From an uncultured Alphaproteobacteria bacterium (lineage in GTDB: Bacteria; Pseudomonadota; Alphaproteobacteria; Rhodospirillales; Rhodospirillaceae), in contig LT599022.1 of the NCBI GenBank assembly GCA_900079695.1, positions 400,287 through 464,286 of the forward strand: 64,000 nucleotides of DNA. Direction: 5' to 3'. Shown here piece by piece: positions 31,050-39,667 of the stretch. The translations under genes and the position numbers were made by a program. Below the pieces are notes generated by a model. The model did no database searches. It was not told the origin of the DNA and was given only the letters and a program-made list of their open reading frames with translations. Numbering within the stretch: position 1 is the first letter of the stretch; every line of letters starts with the position of its first letter.

Positions 31050-32507
31050 ATGATTACCTTTGCGACTGAATTTTTTGTTACGTCGAACATCGATCGCGGT
31101 GAGTTTCTTGCGCAGGTGGTTGCGTGGTTGCGTGGAGCTCCTTATAGCGCTTTATTTCAGACGGCAGATATTGCGGCGGAACTTGATGTCGAAAATGCAC
31201 TTTTGACATCCCCAGAAGGGGAAGAGCTTCGGTTTAGAGAGGTTAATGGAAATGACAATGTGTATTCTATTGGATGTCAGTATAATTATCCGGATGATGA
31301 GGGGAGGTTGTGGAGAACTGAGGTTGTTCTTTTGAAGAGAGGGAAGCAGAGCGTTCAAGATTTGATTAGAGTGAGGGCGCAATGTCTTTCTGTTGAAGCC
31401 GGGGCGATGCTTAAAACACCCAAGAAGCCATACATAATTAAATCAATAATACAAGATGGATGGGGCGGAAGGGATGGGCTGATTGATGTTGGAGATCAGC
31501 CGGTGTGGGTCGGTTCTTCTGCGGAAGATGTAAATTTTACTAGATCTGTTATTGATGGTGAAGCGTCTTTGATTCTTCCTGTTATTTTTATATCTTCTAT
31601 TGGTGGAGAACGTTGGACACTAACTCGAGATCATATTGCTAAATTGGCCTATGATTTGGGAGGCATTGCTCACGTAGTGGTTGAGACCGACAGATCGTGT
31701 TCATCATCTTTAAAAGAAATTGTGCATGATCGAAATATTTTCGATGGTGTTGCAAGCTTAATACTCCCAGCCAGGGGTGTTATTCGGCGCTTTTTTCGCG
31801 GATGGACCTTGCAGAATAGTTATGATTTATTGAAAGCCCTCACGGCATCTGCAATAACTGCGCGCAGTTTTATGCCTGTGATAGGATGGGATTGGACTGA
31901 GCTCCAAGAAGAAGCGCTTAGACTCCAGCGAGAAAGGGATCGAAACCGTCTAACCTCTGAAGAGGCAATGGCTCTGTATCGTGAAGAGATTGATAACCTT
32001 CAGTTGCGTATCAAACAATTGGAGGGCCAGATTGCTTCTGGCGGTTTGGTTCAGAAGGTAGATTATGAGGCAGAGACTAGTTTTCTGGAGCAAATGACGG
32101 AGCGTCTTGGTCCGGAAATTTATCCTGGAGAATTTGGGGACAGGCTGAGATTGTCTGCAAAAATTTCTATTGAATATGCGGAGATGATAGGTCTGGATAA
32201 AAGATCCAGAGAAATATTTAAGTCGATAAGAGAGAGAATGCCTATGTCGTCAGCTTTGAGTGATCTCCAGCAGGCGTTGGATAAGGCGACAAAGGACCCC
32301 AAAAGGGTTGGCTCTGACCTTACTCAACTTCTTGTGCGGCATGGGTATTCGGAAAAATCCGAAAATAGACATATCCGACTCGATGCCCAAGCAGGTTATG
32401 TCGGGCTTGATGCTATTACAATTTCTAAAACCCCAAGTGAGATAAGGGGTCTTAATAATTTAAAGAATCAAATAAAGCGTACACTTGGAATCTCGAAATT
32501 AGATTAG
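31050..32507 (+). CDS. Orphan AT-rich accessory gene, possibly defence-related
   Basis: 485 residues from ATG 31050 with a GGGGGAGG ribosome site. The gene is far richer in A and T, and uses very different codons, than everything else in the window, so it was acquired recently. No family is certain. The first about 300 residues form a globular part (VVVETDRSCSSSLKEIV, VASLILPARGVIRRFFRG); residues about 295-345 are a coiled coil (EEALRLQRERDRNRL, DNLQLRIKQLEGQI). The last about 70 residues (LLVRHGYSEKSENRHIRL, ITISKTPSEIRG) look like a HicA-type double-stranded-RNA-binding fold. It is inserted between the hydrolase start and the methyltransferase end, with no integrase or visible repeats. A single-gene antiphage or toxin function is a guess from these traits. 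Confidence 0.8.
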   Translation: MITFATEFFVTSNIDRGEFLAQVVAWLRGAPYSALFQTADIAAELDVENALLTSPEGEELRFREVNGNDNVYSIGCQYNYPDDEGRLWRTEVVLLKRGKQSVQDLIRVRAQCLSVEAGAMLKTPKKPYIIKSIIQDGWGGRDGLIDVGDQPVWVGSSAEDVNFTRSVIDGEASLILPVIFISSIGGERWTLTRDHIAKLAYDLGGIAHVVVETDRSCSSSLKEIVHDRNIFDGVASLILPARGVIRRFFRGWTLQNSYDLLKALTASAITARSFMPVIGWDWTELQEEALRLQRERDRNRLTSEEAMALYREEIDNLQLRIKQLEGQIASGGLVQKVDYEAETSFLEQMTERLGPEIYPGEFGDRLRLSAKISIEYAEMIGLDKRSREIFKSIRERMPMSSALSDLQQALDKATKDPKRVGSDLTQLLVRHGYSEKSENRHIRLDAQAGYVGLDAITISKTPSEIRGLNNLKNQIKRTLGISKLD

Positions 32508-32541
32508 CATAACATGGATTTTGTAAAAATTCAGTATCGAT

Positions 32542-33642
32542 CTATGTAAGATAAAGGGCGACGCGGATGCCGCCGTGCAATACCGGCGGCGAAGGGGCGC
32601 GGAACGGCAGGCCGGTCGCGGCGGCGAGGCGGGGCGTGTCGGTGACGATGCCGATCCGCCACCCCGCGAAGCGCGTGGCGAGGGTGCGGCCGAGGGCGCG
32701 ATAGAGGGCGGCGAGTTCGTCCTTGTCGCCGATGCGGCCGCCGTAGGGCGGATTGACGACGACCAGACCGGGCGGTCCCTCGGGGCGCGGAAGGTCGCTC
32801 ACCGCATGGCGGGCGAACGCGGCGATCGCGCCGACCCCGGCGCGTTCGGCGTTGGCGCGGCTCATCGCCACCGCGCCGTCGTCGCGGTCGCTGCCGTAGA
32901 ATTTCACGTCGGGCAGGGTGCGCGCGGGCGCATCGCGCAACGCCCCCCAGGCCTCGGCATCGAAACCGGCCAGACGTTCGAAGGCGAATCTCCGCGCGCG
33001 TCCGGGCTTGAGCCCGGCGGCGATCTCGGCGGCCTCGATCACGAAGGTGCCGGAGCCGCACATCGGGTCGAGCACCGGCTCGCGTCCGTCGTATCCGCAC
33101 ATCCGCAGGAACATCGCCGCAAGGGTTTCGCGCATCGGCGCCTTGTTGACCGCCTCCTTGTACCCGCGCTTGTGCAGCGGCTCGCCCGACGTGTCGACGC
33201 TGACGGTGCAGAGGTCGTCGTCGATGCGGGCCTTGATCGCGATCTCGGCGTCTTCGGCGATCGGCGCGCCCAACTCCTCGCGGATCGCGCGGGCGATGCG
33301 CTCGGCCGCTGCGCCGCCGTGATAGATGCGCGAGTTCTTCGCGGCGCTGGCCTCCACCCGCACCGGCACGTCGGGGCGCAGGAATTCCGCCCACGGCACG
33401 CGGCGGGCGCGTTTGTCGAGCTGCGCGAGGTGCATCGCGCGGAACGCCGCGACCCGCGCCAGCACCCGGCTCGCGCCGCGCAGTTCGAGGTTGGCGCGCC
33501 ACACCTCCGGCCAGCCGCCGGTGAAGGCGACGCCCCCCGGGGCGATGCGCGCGTCGGCGAAGCCCGCGTCCCGCGCTTCCGCGCAGAGGGCGGATTCGAG
33601 GCCGGGAGTGGCGACCAGGAAGATTTCGAAACGGCTCGTCAT
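32542..33642 (-). CDS. THUMP-domain class I RNA methyltransferase (RlmL/YpsC family)
   Basis: 366 residues. An N-terminal ferredoxin-like/THUMP region (FEIFLVATPGLESALCAEA, VRVEASAAKNSRIYH) precedes an SAM-binding domain with DPMCGSGTFVIEA and the catalytic NPPYGGRIG motif of N2-guanine or N6-adenine RNA methylases. The family modifies 23S rRNA (G2445-type) in the cytoplasm. Its start overlaps the DeoR-type regulator stop as ATGA, an unusual partner; the 3' end abuts the foreign AT-rich gene. Confidence 0.9.
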   Translation of the reverse strand: MTSRFEIFLVATPGLESALCAEARDAGFADARIAPGGVAFTGGWPEVWRANLELRGASRVLARVAAFRAMHLAQLDKRARRVPWAEFLRPDVPVRVEASAAKNSRIYHGGAAAERIARAIREELGAPIAEDAEIAIKARIDDDLCTVSVDTSGEPLHKRGYKEAVNKAPMRETLAAMFLRMCGYDGREPVLDPMCGSGTFVIEAAEIAAGLKPGRARRFAFERLAGFDAEAWGALRDAPARTLPDVKFYGSDRDDGAVAMSRANAERAGVGAIAAFARHAVSDLPRPEGPPGLVVVNPPYGGRIGDKDELAALYRALGRTLATRFAGWRIGIVTDTPRLAAATGLPFRAPSPPVLHGGIRVALYLT

Positions 33643-34469
33643 CGCGCCTCAATAGGCGAAGTCGGCGCGCGTGTCGAGGCTTCCGCCGCGGCGGACGGTT
33701 CGGCCAGAATCAGGTTGATGCCCGCGCGGAGCAGCAGTTCCCGGGCCGGGCCGGGCAGGCCGGTGTCGGTGATGATTCCGTCCATCTCCTGCGGACGCAC
33801 GACGTTGAAGAACCCGAGGCGGCCGAATTTGGAGGAATCCGAAACCAGATAGGTGGCGCGCGTCGCTTTCAGGATGGCGTGCTTGACCGCGATCTTGGAT
33901 TCGTTCGGGGTCGAGATCCATTCGGCGTTCCACGACGAACTGGAGACGAACGCGAGATCGAGGTTGAGCCGCGAGATTACCCCCGCCGAGGTTTCGCCGA
34001 TGCAGGACTTGTTGTCGCGCAGCACCTCGCCGCCGGTGTGGTAGAGGCGGCAGCCCGCGTGCGCCATCAGGTGCGAGACGATGGTGAAGTCGTTGGTGAC
34101 CGCGAGGATCGAGTCCCGCAGATCCGGCCGTGCGGCGATCGCCTCGGCGACCGCGAGGCAGGTGGTCCCGGCGTCGAAGAACACCGCCATTCCCGGGCGC
34201 GCTAGGTCGGCAGCCTTTTCCGCGATCGCGCCCTTTTCGGCGGCGCGGAGATCGCGCTTTTCCGCCAGCGGCAGTTCGAAACCGATCCGTCCGACGCGCC
34301 GCGCGCCGCCCGAAACCAGCATCGCCTGTCCCATCCGTTCGAGCGCCTGCATGTCGCGCCGCACCGTCATCCGCGAAACCCCGAGATGCTCGGCCATATC
34401 GGCGATGCTCACCATACCCCGGGCATCGAGGAGTTCGCGAATGCACTGCTGTCGTTCGGCGGGAATCAT
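33639..34469 (-). CDS. DeoR-family transcriptional regulator
   Basis: 276 residues from ATG 34469, with AGGAG six bases upstream; an upstream frame extension is not needed. The N-terminal HTH is MIPAERQQCIRELL with VSIADMAEHLGVSRMTVRRDMQALE; the C-terminal sugar-phosphate-sensor domain has FFDAGTTCLAVAEAI and VTNDFTIVSHL. It is divergent from the dehydrogenase-TRAP operon and most likely represses it until a phosphorylated sugar or sugar-acid metabolite is present. Confidence 0.9.
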   Translation of the reverse strand: MIPAERQQCIRELLDARGMVSIADMAEHLGVSRMTVRRDMQALERMGQAMLVSGGARRVGRIGFELPLAEKRDLRAAEKGAIAEKAADLARPGMAVFFDAGTTCLAVAEAIAARPDLRDSILAVTNDFTIVSHLMAHAGCRLYHTGGEVLRDNKSCIGETSAGVISRLNLDLAFVSSSSWNAEWISTPNESKIAVKHAILKATRATYLVSDSSKFGRLGFFNVVRPQEMDGIITDTGLPGPARELLLRAGINLILAEPSAAAEASTRAPTSPIEAR

Positions 34470-35092
34470 CTCAAGCTCCTGTGGGCGGGGTGCCGGGGAC
34501 ACGCGGAACCGGTCTCGCCCATCTAACGCGTGCCGCGATCACGACGCAACAACGCCGCGGAGGATGATGCGGATTTTCTGTGAGAATTTGTTAAGCGCAT
34601 TCGCGATTGAGGCACAACTCCCCGGATGAAAACCGGTTTTTTCGCCGGATACGGGGGTGGGTGGCTTCGGTTTCCAACGTTGAGGTGACGGAACCGGCAA
34701 ATTTTAGCCGCAGGGAGAGGCGGAAAACCGGAGTTCGCGGGTGCGTGTGATAAAAAATGTAAAGAAATTTTCCTGTGTGTTGCATAGCCTGTGCGGTTGC
34801 GGTAGATTTTGTGACAAAACAATACGCCCTCGGGGCGCGAACAGGGGCCGGACGGATCGTCGTCCGGCATCGGGCAGGCAAACATGAGTTCAGGCGGCAG
34901 TGCGGCTGCGTCCGTCGGCGCATCCGGCGTTTCATCTCCCCAAGGTGGGCGGGGTCGCCCCAACCCCGCGCGCACGGCGTTTGCGCCGCGGCGCTCCTCC
35001 TCCGCATTGCCGCCTCCCCCGAAAATCCTTCGCGCCGCTTCCGGCGCATGCCCCCGCTTCGGGGGCGTTTCCACGATTGAGGAGAAGCTTCG
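34470..35092. promoter_or_regulatory. Control region between deoR-type gene and TRAP operon
   Basis: This 620-base gap has no supported gene. The left part (34560-34830) is AT-rich and carries two similar inverted repeats: TTTTGTGACAAAA (34807-34819, perfect) and TTTTCTGTGAGAAT (34574-34587). Both contain TGTGA and are candidate sites for the DeoR-type repressor. A stem-loop GCCGGACG...CGTCCGGC (34847-34868) and another, GCCCCCGCTTCGGGGGC with GTTT (35050-35066), lie in the leader just ahead of the dehydrogenase ribosome site and may attenuate it. A serine- and proline-rich frame at 34884-35096 looks like chance coding. Confidence 0.5.
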
Positions 35093-36112
35093 ATGAAAGC
35101 TGCAATGGTGACCGGCAAGGAAGAGGTGAGCATCCGCGACGTCGAGCGGCCGGTGCCCGCCGCCGACGAGGTGCTGATCCGCGTGCGCACCGCCGGGGTG
35201 TGCGGGTCCGACCTGCATCTGTTCCACGGCACCCACGCCTTCCGCAAGCCGCCGGCGGTGCTGGGGCACGAGGTTGCGGGCGACATCGTCGAGGTCGGCG
35301 CCAAGGTGACGAAGTTCAAGGTCGGCGACCGCGTCACGGTCGAACCGCACCGCGGCTGCGGCACGTGCGAATTCTGCAAGCAGGGGTTGGTGAATCTCTG
35401 CCTCGACAAGAAGGCCCCCGGCACCCCGGGCTGGATCGGCACCTTCGTCGAATATTTCAACGCGCCGGAGGAGACCCTCTACAAGCTCGCCGACGGCGTC
35501 GGCTACGAACTCGGCACCCTGGTCGAACCTCTCGCGGTGGCGGTGCACGCGATCTCGCGGGCGAGCGTGCCGTCCCGGGACTGCGTGGTGATTCTCGGCG
35601 TCGGCACCATCGGTCTGTTGACGCAGGTGGTGGCGCGCGAGATGGGCTACGGGACGATCGTCACCACCGATCCGGCGCCGTTCAACCGCGAGATGTCGCT
35701 GAAGCAGGGGGCGGCGGCGGCGCTCGACCCGCTGAAGGACGACGTCGTCGCGAAGGTGATGGAGCTGACCGGCGGCCGCGGCGCGGACCTCGCGATCGTC
35801 GCGGCGGGGGCGGACGACATTCTCGACCAGGCCTCCGCGTGCGTGCGCAAGCGCGGCGAGATCGGCCTGGTGGCGATGATCACCAAGAAGATCCCGTTCT
35901 ATTGCTACGGCGTGGTGTTCAAGGAACAGAACATCTACGGCGCGATGACCTACGAGACCCGCGACTTCGCCAAGGCGGCGGAGATGATCAACGGCGGTCT
36001 CGATCTTTCCGATTTCGTCACCCAGCGGCGGCCGTTGGACCGCTCGCAGGAGGCGCTCGATCTCCTCAGTCAGAAGAAGGAGAACGTCGTCAAGGTGATC
36101 GTCACCGTGTGA
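35093..36112 (+). CDS. Zinc-dependent alcohol/polyol dehydrogenase (MDR family)
   Basis: 339 residues, with GAGGAGAAG ahead of the ATG. Catalytic-zinc residues are in GVCGSDLHLFHG and GHEVAGD; the structural-zinc cysteines are in CGTCEFCKQGLVNLC; the NAD-binding Rossmann motif is ILGVGTIGLL. Closest types are sorbitol, L-idonate or galactitol dehydrogenases. It is the first gene of an operon with a TRAP transporter, so it probably oxidises the imported polyol or sugar acid. The exact substrate is not readable. Confidence 0.9.
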   Translation: MKAAMVTGKEEVSIRDVERPVPAADEVLIRVRTAGVCGSDLHLFHGTHAFRKPPAVLGHEVAGDIVEVGAKVTKFKVGDRVTVEPHRGCGTCEFCKQGLVNLCLDKKAPGTPGWIGTFVEYFNAPEETLYKLADGVGYELGTLVEPLAVAVHAISRASVPSRDCVVILGVGTIGLLTQVVAREMGYGTIVTTDPAPFNREMSLKQGAAAALDPLKDDVVAKVMELTGGRGADLAIVAAGADDILDQASACVRKRGEIGLVAMITKKIPFYCYGVVFKEQNIYGAMTYETRDFAKAAEMINGGLDLSDFVTQRRPLDRSQEALDLLSQKKENVVKVIVTV

Positions 36113-36193
36113 AACGGTGAGGATCCGGTCGCGTAGTGGGGTTTCAGCCAGTCCGGCACACGTCAACGACACCACCCGAGGAGGACGGACCAA

Positions 36194-37192
36194 ATGAAGA
36201 AATTGTTCGCGTTGATGCGCAAGACCACGTCGGTCTGCGCGGCGCTTGCTTTCGCGGGCGGGGTGCTCGCCGCCCAGCCCGCCGAAGCCCTGACTCTCAA
36301 GCTCGGCCACATCCAGTCGGAGCAGGACTTCTGGCACCTGGGCGCGCTCAAGTTCAAGGAAGAGCTGGAGGCGCGCTCCAACGGCAAGATCACCCTCGCG
36401 ATCTTCCCCAACTCGACGATCGGCGGCGACCGCGATCTCGTCGAAGGGATGCAGATGGGCACGGTCGATTTCGGCCTGATCGCCGGCGTGCTCGGCAACT
36501 TCGAGAAGACCATCCAGCTTCTCGAACTGCCGTATCTGTTCGATTCCCAGGAAGACTTCAACAAGGTGATCCACGGTCCGATCGGCGACGAGATCGCCGC
36601 CAACGTGCTGAAGGCGGCGGGCGTGCGGATCGTCAACTGGTGGGACCGCGGCCCGCGCGAGGTGACTTCGAACAAGCCGATCAACGGCCTCGCCGACCTC
36701 AAGGGACTGAAGATCCGCGTGCCGGAGATTCCGGCGATGGTGACGACCTGGCGCGCGATCGGCGCGAATCCGACGCCGATGGCGTGGAGCGAGGTGTACA
36801 CCGGTCTCGAACAGAACGTCATCGAGGCGCAGGAGAACCCGATTCCCTTCATCTACGGCGGGCGCATCCACGAAGTGCAGAAGTACCTCGCGTTCACCGA
36901 TCACAAGTATGAATACGTCACCATCGCGATGAGCGAGGTGCGCTGGAAGTCGCTCAACGACGAACAGCGCAAGATCGTCACCGAGGCCGCGGCCGCCGCC
37001 ACCGCCTATGAGAACAAGCTGGTGCGCGACAAGACCAACGAGCTTCTCGAAACCATGAAGAAGGGCGGTCTCCAGGTCACCCATCCGAACAAGGCGGAGA
37101 TCGCCCGCGCGGCGCGCACCGCCCATGCGGACTTCGCGAAGACCGTCGACATGGACCTTTACGGTCGTATCCTCAAAGCCCTCGGGCGCTGA
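36194..37192 (+). CDS. dctP: TRAP transporter substrate-binding protein, DctP type
   Basis: 332 residues with a signal peptide ending near AAQPAEALT. The mature part starts LTLKLGHIQSEQDFWH and contains LKIRVPEIPAMVTTW, whose arginine binds the ligand carboxylate, and EAQENPIPFIYGG, all typical of DctP. It binds a carboxylated solute in the periplasm and delivers it to DctQM. The next gene is 65 bases away behind a strong stem-loop. Confidence 0.93.
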   Translation: MKKLFALMRKTTSVCAALAFAGGVLAAQPAEALTLKLGHIQSEQDFWHLGALKFKEELEARSNGKITLAIFPNSTIGGDRDLVEGMQMGTVDFGLIAGVLGNFEKTIQLLELPYLFDSQEDFNKVIHGPIGDEIAANVLKAAGVRIVNWWDRGPREVTSNKPINGLADLKGLKIRVPEIPAMVTTWRAIGANPTPMAWSEVYTGLEQNVIEAQENPIPFIYGGRIHEVQKYLAFTDHKYEYVTIAMSEVRWKSLNDEQRKIVTEAAAAATAYENKLVRDKTNELLETMKKGGLQVTHPNKAEIARAARTAHADFAKTVDMDLYGRILKALGR

Positions 37193-37205
37193 CGCCCGCC
37201 AGCCC

Positions 37206-37229
37206 GCGCCCCGGGCGTTCCCGGGGCGC
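37206..37229 (+). terminator. Intercistronic stem-loop between dctP and dctQ
   Basis: GCGCCCCGGG and CCCGGGGCGC form a perfect ten-base stem with a four-base loop. There is no T-run. It probably protects the dctP message or reduces read-through, so that binding protein exceeds membrane subunits. Confidence 0.6.
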
Positions 37230-37257
37230 GTCCGCCGCATTCGACCGGGAGACGGTG

Positions 37258-37731
37258 ATGTTGAAGAAGTTGGACGCGTGGCTGCACGCCGCGCTCTTGT
37301 GGGCGTGCGGACTTCTGATGTTCGGGATGATGACGATCATCTTCTCCCAGGTGGTCGCCCGCTACGTCTTTCATCAGTCGCTGAGCTGGTCCGAGGAGGT
37401 CGGGCGATACGTGTTCGTCTGGATCACCTTTCTCGGTCTCGCCGCGGCGTTCAAGTCGGGTTCCCACGTCGCCCTCGATCTTCTGGTCAAGGCGGTCGGG
37501 CCGCGCTTCCGGCGCGGTCTCGAAATTCTCAACGGCGTCCTCGTGGTGGTGCTCGCCTCGTCGCTGTTGCTGAGCGGCATCCGTCTGCTCGAATTCGGCA
37601 TGCGACAGAGGAGCCCGGCGCTCGGCATTCCGATGTCGTGGGTCTATATCGTCGAGCCCGTGAGCGGCGCGATTCTCCTGTACTTCTCCGTGCGCGCGCT
37701 GTGGGCGTGCGCCTCCGGCGCGAGGGCCTAG
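37258..37731 (+). CDS. dctQ: TRAP transporter small membrane subunit, DctQ type
   Basis: 157 residues from ATG 37258 (a GTG lies one codon earlier). Four membrane helices are visible, with WSEEVGRYVFVWITFLGLAAAF, the signature of DctQ, after the second helix. It pairs with DctM to form the sodium-driven transporter. It ends three bases before dctM. Confidence 0.9.
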   Translation: MLKKLDAWLHAALLWACGLLMFGMMTIIFSQVVARYVFHQSLSWSEEVGRYVFVWITFLGLAAAFKSGSHVALDLLVKAVGPRFRRGLEILNGVLVVVLASSLLLSGIRLLEFGMRQRSPALGIPMSWVYIVEPVSGAILLYFSVRALWACASGARA

Positions 37732-37734
37732 GCG

Positions 37735-39003
37735 ATGCTCGGATTGATCCTGTTCGGCGGTTTCGCGCTGTTCCTGTTTCTCGGTCTGCCGGTCGGCTTC
37801 GGCCTCGCGCTCGCGTCTCTCGGCGCGATCGACTACAGCGGCTATCCGATCGCGGTGTTCGGCCAGCGGATGTTCACCGCCGTCGATTCGTTCCCGTTGA
37901 TGGCGATCCCGCTGTTCATGCTCGCGGGCTCGCTGATGAGCCACGGCGGCATCACCCGGCGCATCATCGGCTTCACCCTCGCGTTCGTCGGCGGCATTCG
38001 CGGCAGCCTCGGTCACGTGGTGTCGATCTCCGGCATCATCCTCGGCGGCATCTCGGGGTCGGGCGTCGCCGACGTCGCGGCGCTCGGGTCGGTGATGCTG
38101 CCGGAAATGAAGCGCCGCAAATATGGCGAGGGCTTCTCCGCCGCGCTCGTCGCGTCGTCGGGCAGCATCGGCCTGATCATCCCGCCGAGCATCGCGATCA
38201 TCATCTACGGCGTCACTACTCAGGCGTCGATCGGCGATCTGTTCGTCGCCGCGATCGCACCCGGCGTGCTGATCGGCCTGGGATTCCTCGCCTATTCCTA
38301 TTATTACGCGGTCAAGCAGGGCTATCCGACCGAAGGCGAGGTCAATGGCGCGGAAAAGTGGCGACGCTTCAAGGACGCCTCCTGGGCGCTGGCAATGCCG
38401 GTGATCATCGTCGGCGGCATCCGCGGCGGCGTCTTCACTCCGACCGAAGGCGGCGCGGTGGTCTCGGTCTACGCCTTCCTCGTCGGCCTGTTCGTCTACA
38501 AGGAGATCACCGTCGCGAAGATCCCGCGGATCTGCATAGAAGCGGCGATCGGCACCGCCACCATCGCCACCATCATCGCCGCGACCTCGCTGTTCGGCTG
38601 GCTGCTGGCGAGCGAGCAGATTCCTCAGCAGATCACCCGCGCGCTGCTCGCGGTCACCGAAAACCGCTACCTGCTGCTGCTGCTGATCAACGTGCTGCTG
38701 CTGGTGGCGGGCATGTTCATCGACAGCGGTCCGGCGATCATGCTGTTCGCGCCGATCCTGTTTCCGGTGGTGGCGAACCTCGGCGTGCATCCGGTCCAGT
38801 TCGGGCTTCTGATGGTGATCAACCTCACCATCGGGCTGTTGACGCCGCCGGTCGGCACGGCGATGTACGTGGCGAGCAATATTTCCGGAGTGCCGATGGC
38901 GCGGCTCAGCCGCTGCTTCGTGCCGTTCTGGGCGATCATGATCGGAGTGCTGATGCTCGTCACCTACGTGCCGGGGTTCACCACCTGGGCGGTGTCGCGA
39001 TGA
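37735..39003 (+). CDS. dctM: TRAP transporter large permease, DctM type
   Basis: 422 residues with about twelve to thirteen membrane segments. Motifs PLFMLAGSLMSHGGI, GGISGSGVADVAALGSVM and the hairpin GSIGLIIPPSIAIIIYG are typical of the elevator-type DctM subunit, as is LTPPVGTAMYVASNISG near the C-terminus. It moves the DctP-bound solute into the cell using a Na+ gradient, which the NQR pump encoded in this window could supply. Confidence 0.95.
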   Translation: MLGLILFGGFALFLFLGLPVGFGLALASLGAIDYSGYPIAVFGQRMFTAVDSFPLMAIPLFMLAGSLMSHGGITRRIIGFTLAFVGGIRGSLGHVVSISGIILGGISGSGVADVAALGSVMLPEMKRRKYGEGFSAALVASSGSIGLIIPPSIAIIIYGVTTQASIGDLFVAAIAPGVLIGLGFLAYSYYYAVKQGYPTEGEVNGAEKWRRFKDASWALAMPVIIVGGIRGGVFTPTEGGAVVSVYAFLVGLFVYKEITVAKIPRICIEAAIGTATIATIIAATSLFGWLLASEQIPQQITRALLAVTENRYLLLLLINVLLLVAGMFIDSGPAIMLFAPILFPVVANLGVHPVQFGLLMVINLTIGLLTPPVGTAMYVASNISGVPMARLSRCFVPFWAIMIGVLMLVTYVPGFTTWAVSR

Positions 39004-39013
39004 GGGAGGAGGA

Positions 39014-39592
39014 ATGACGCCGGACATCTATCTGGTGCGCCACGGCCAGACCGAATGGAATCGCGACGCACGCCTGCAGGGACAACTCGATTCGCCGCTC
39101 ACCCCCCGCGGCCGCGCGCAGGCGCGGGCCGCCGGGCGGGCGATGGCGCGGCTCGGGCTCGCGGGGTTGCCGCTGTCGGTGAGCCCCCTCGGCCGCGCCC
39201 GTGCCACCGCCGCGTTGCTGGCCGAGGAGGTGGCGCTCGGGCCGGTGGTCGTCGAGCCGCGGCTTCAGGAGGTGGCGCTCGGCTCGTGGGAGGGCCTCAC
39301 CTGCGAGGCGATCGCCGCCGCGCACCCGGATCTCGTGAACGGTTGGTCGGGGCACGGCTACGGCTTCCTCTGCCCCGACGGCGAGGGCTACGACCGCGCC
39401 GCGGCGCGGGTTTCGGCATGGCTCGCCGAGCAGAAGGAACCGCGCATCGCGGTCGCGCACGGGATGATCGGCCGGGTGCTGCGCGCGGTCTGCACCGGGC
39501 TGCCGCGCGAGCGGGCGATGGCCGAACCGCTGCCGCAGAACGTGATCTGGCGCTTCCACGACGGTGAGATGACGGTGCTGGCGGTGGACTAG
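39014..39592 (+). CDS. Histidine phosphatase superfamily protein
   Basis: 192 residues with the phosphohistidine motif LVRHGQTEWNRD at the N-terminus, a second catalytic arginine in SPLGRARATA, the acid/base Glu in LQEVALGSWEG and the second histidine in VAHGMIGRVL. The start has AGGAGG close upstream and lies ten bases after dctM, so it is the last gene of the operon. It could remove phosphate from a sugar-acid or polyol phosphate; cofactor-dependent mutase activity is less likely. Confidence 0.88.
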   Translation: MTPDIYLVRHGQTEWNRDARLQGQLDSPLTPRGRAQARAAGRAMARLGLAGLPLSVSPLGRARATAALLAEEVALGPVVVEPRLQEVALGSWEGLTCEAIAAAHPDLVNGWSGHGYGFLCPDGEGYDRAAARVSAWLAEQKEPRIAVAHGMIGRVLRAVCTGLPRERAMAEPLPQNVIWRFHDGEMTVLAVD

Positions 39593-39667
39593 CGGAACCG
39601 CCAGCGGCCGCGGCGGGTTTCCGGGAGGCGGGGCGACGGCGTCCCGCCCCACGGGAGGCGCGCCGCC

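Noticed and set aside
34884-35096. 70-codon serine- and proline-rich frame just ahead of the dehydrogenase
   Set aside because: No ribosome site, low complexity, and it runs through a leader hairpin; more likely an untranslated leader.
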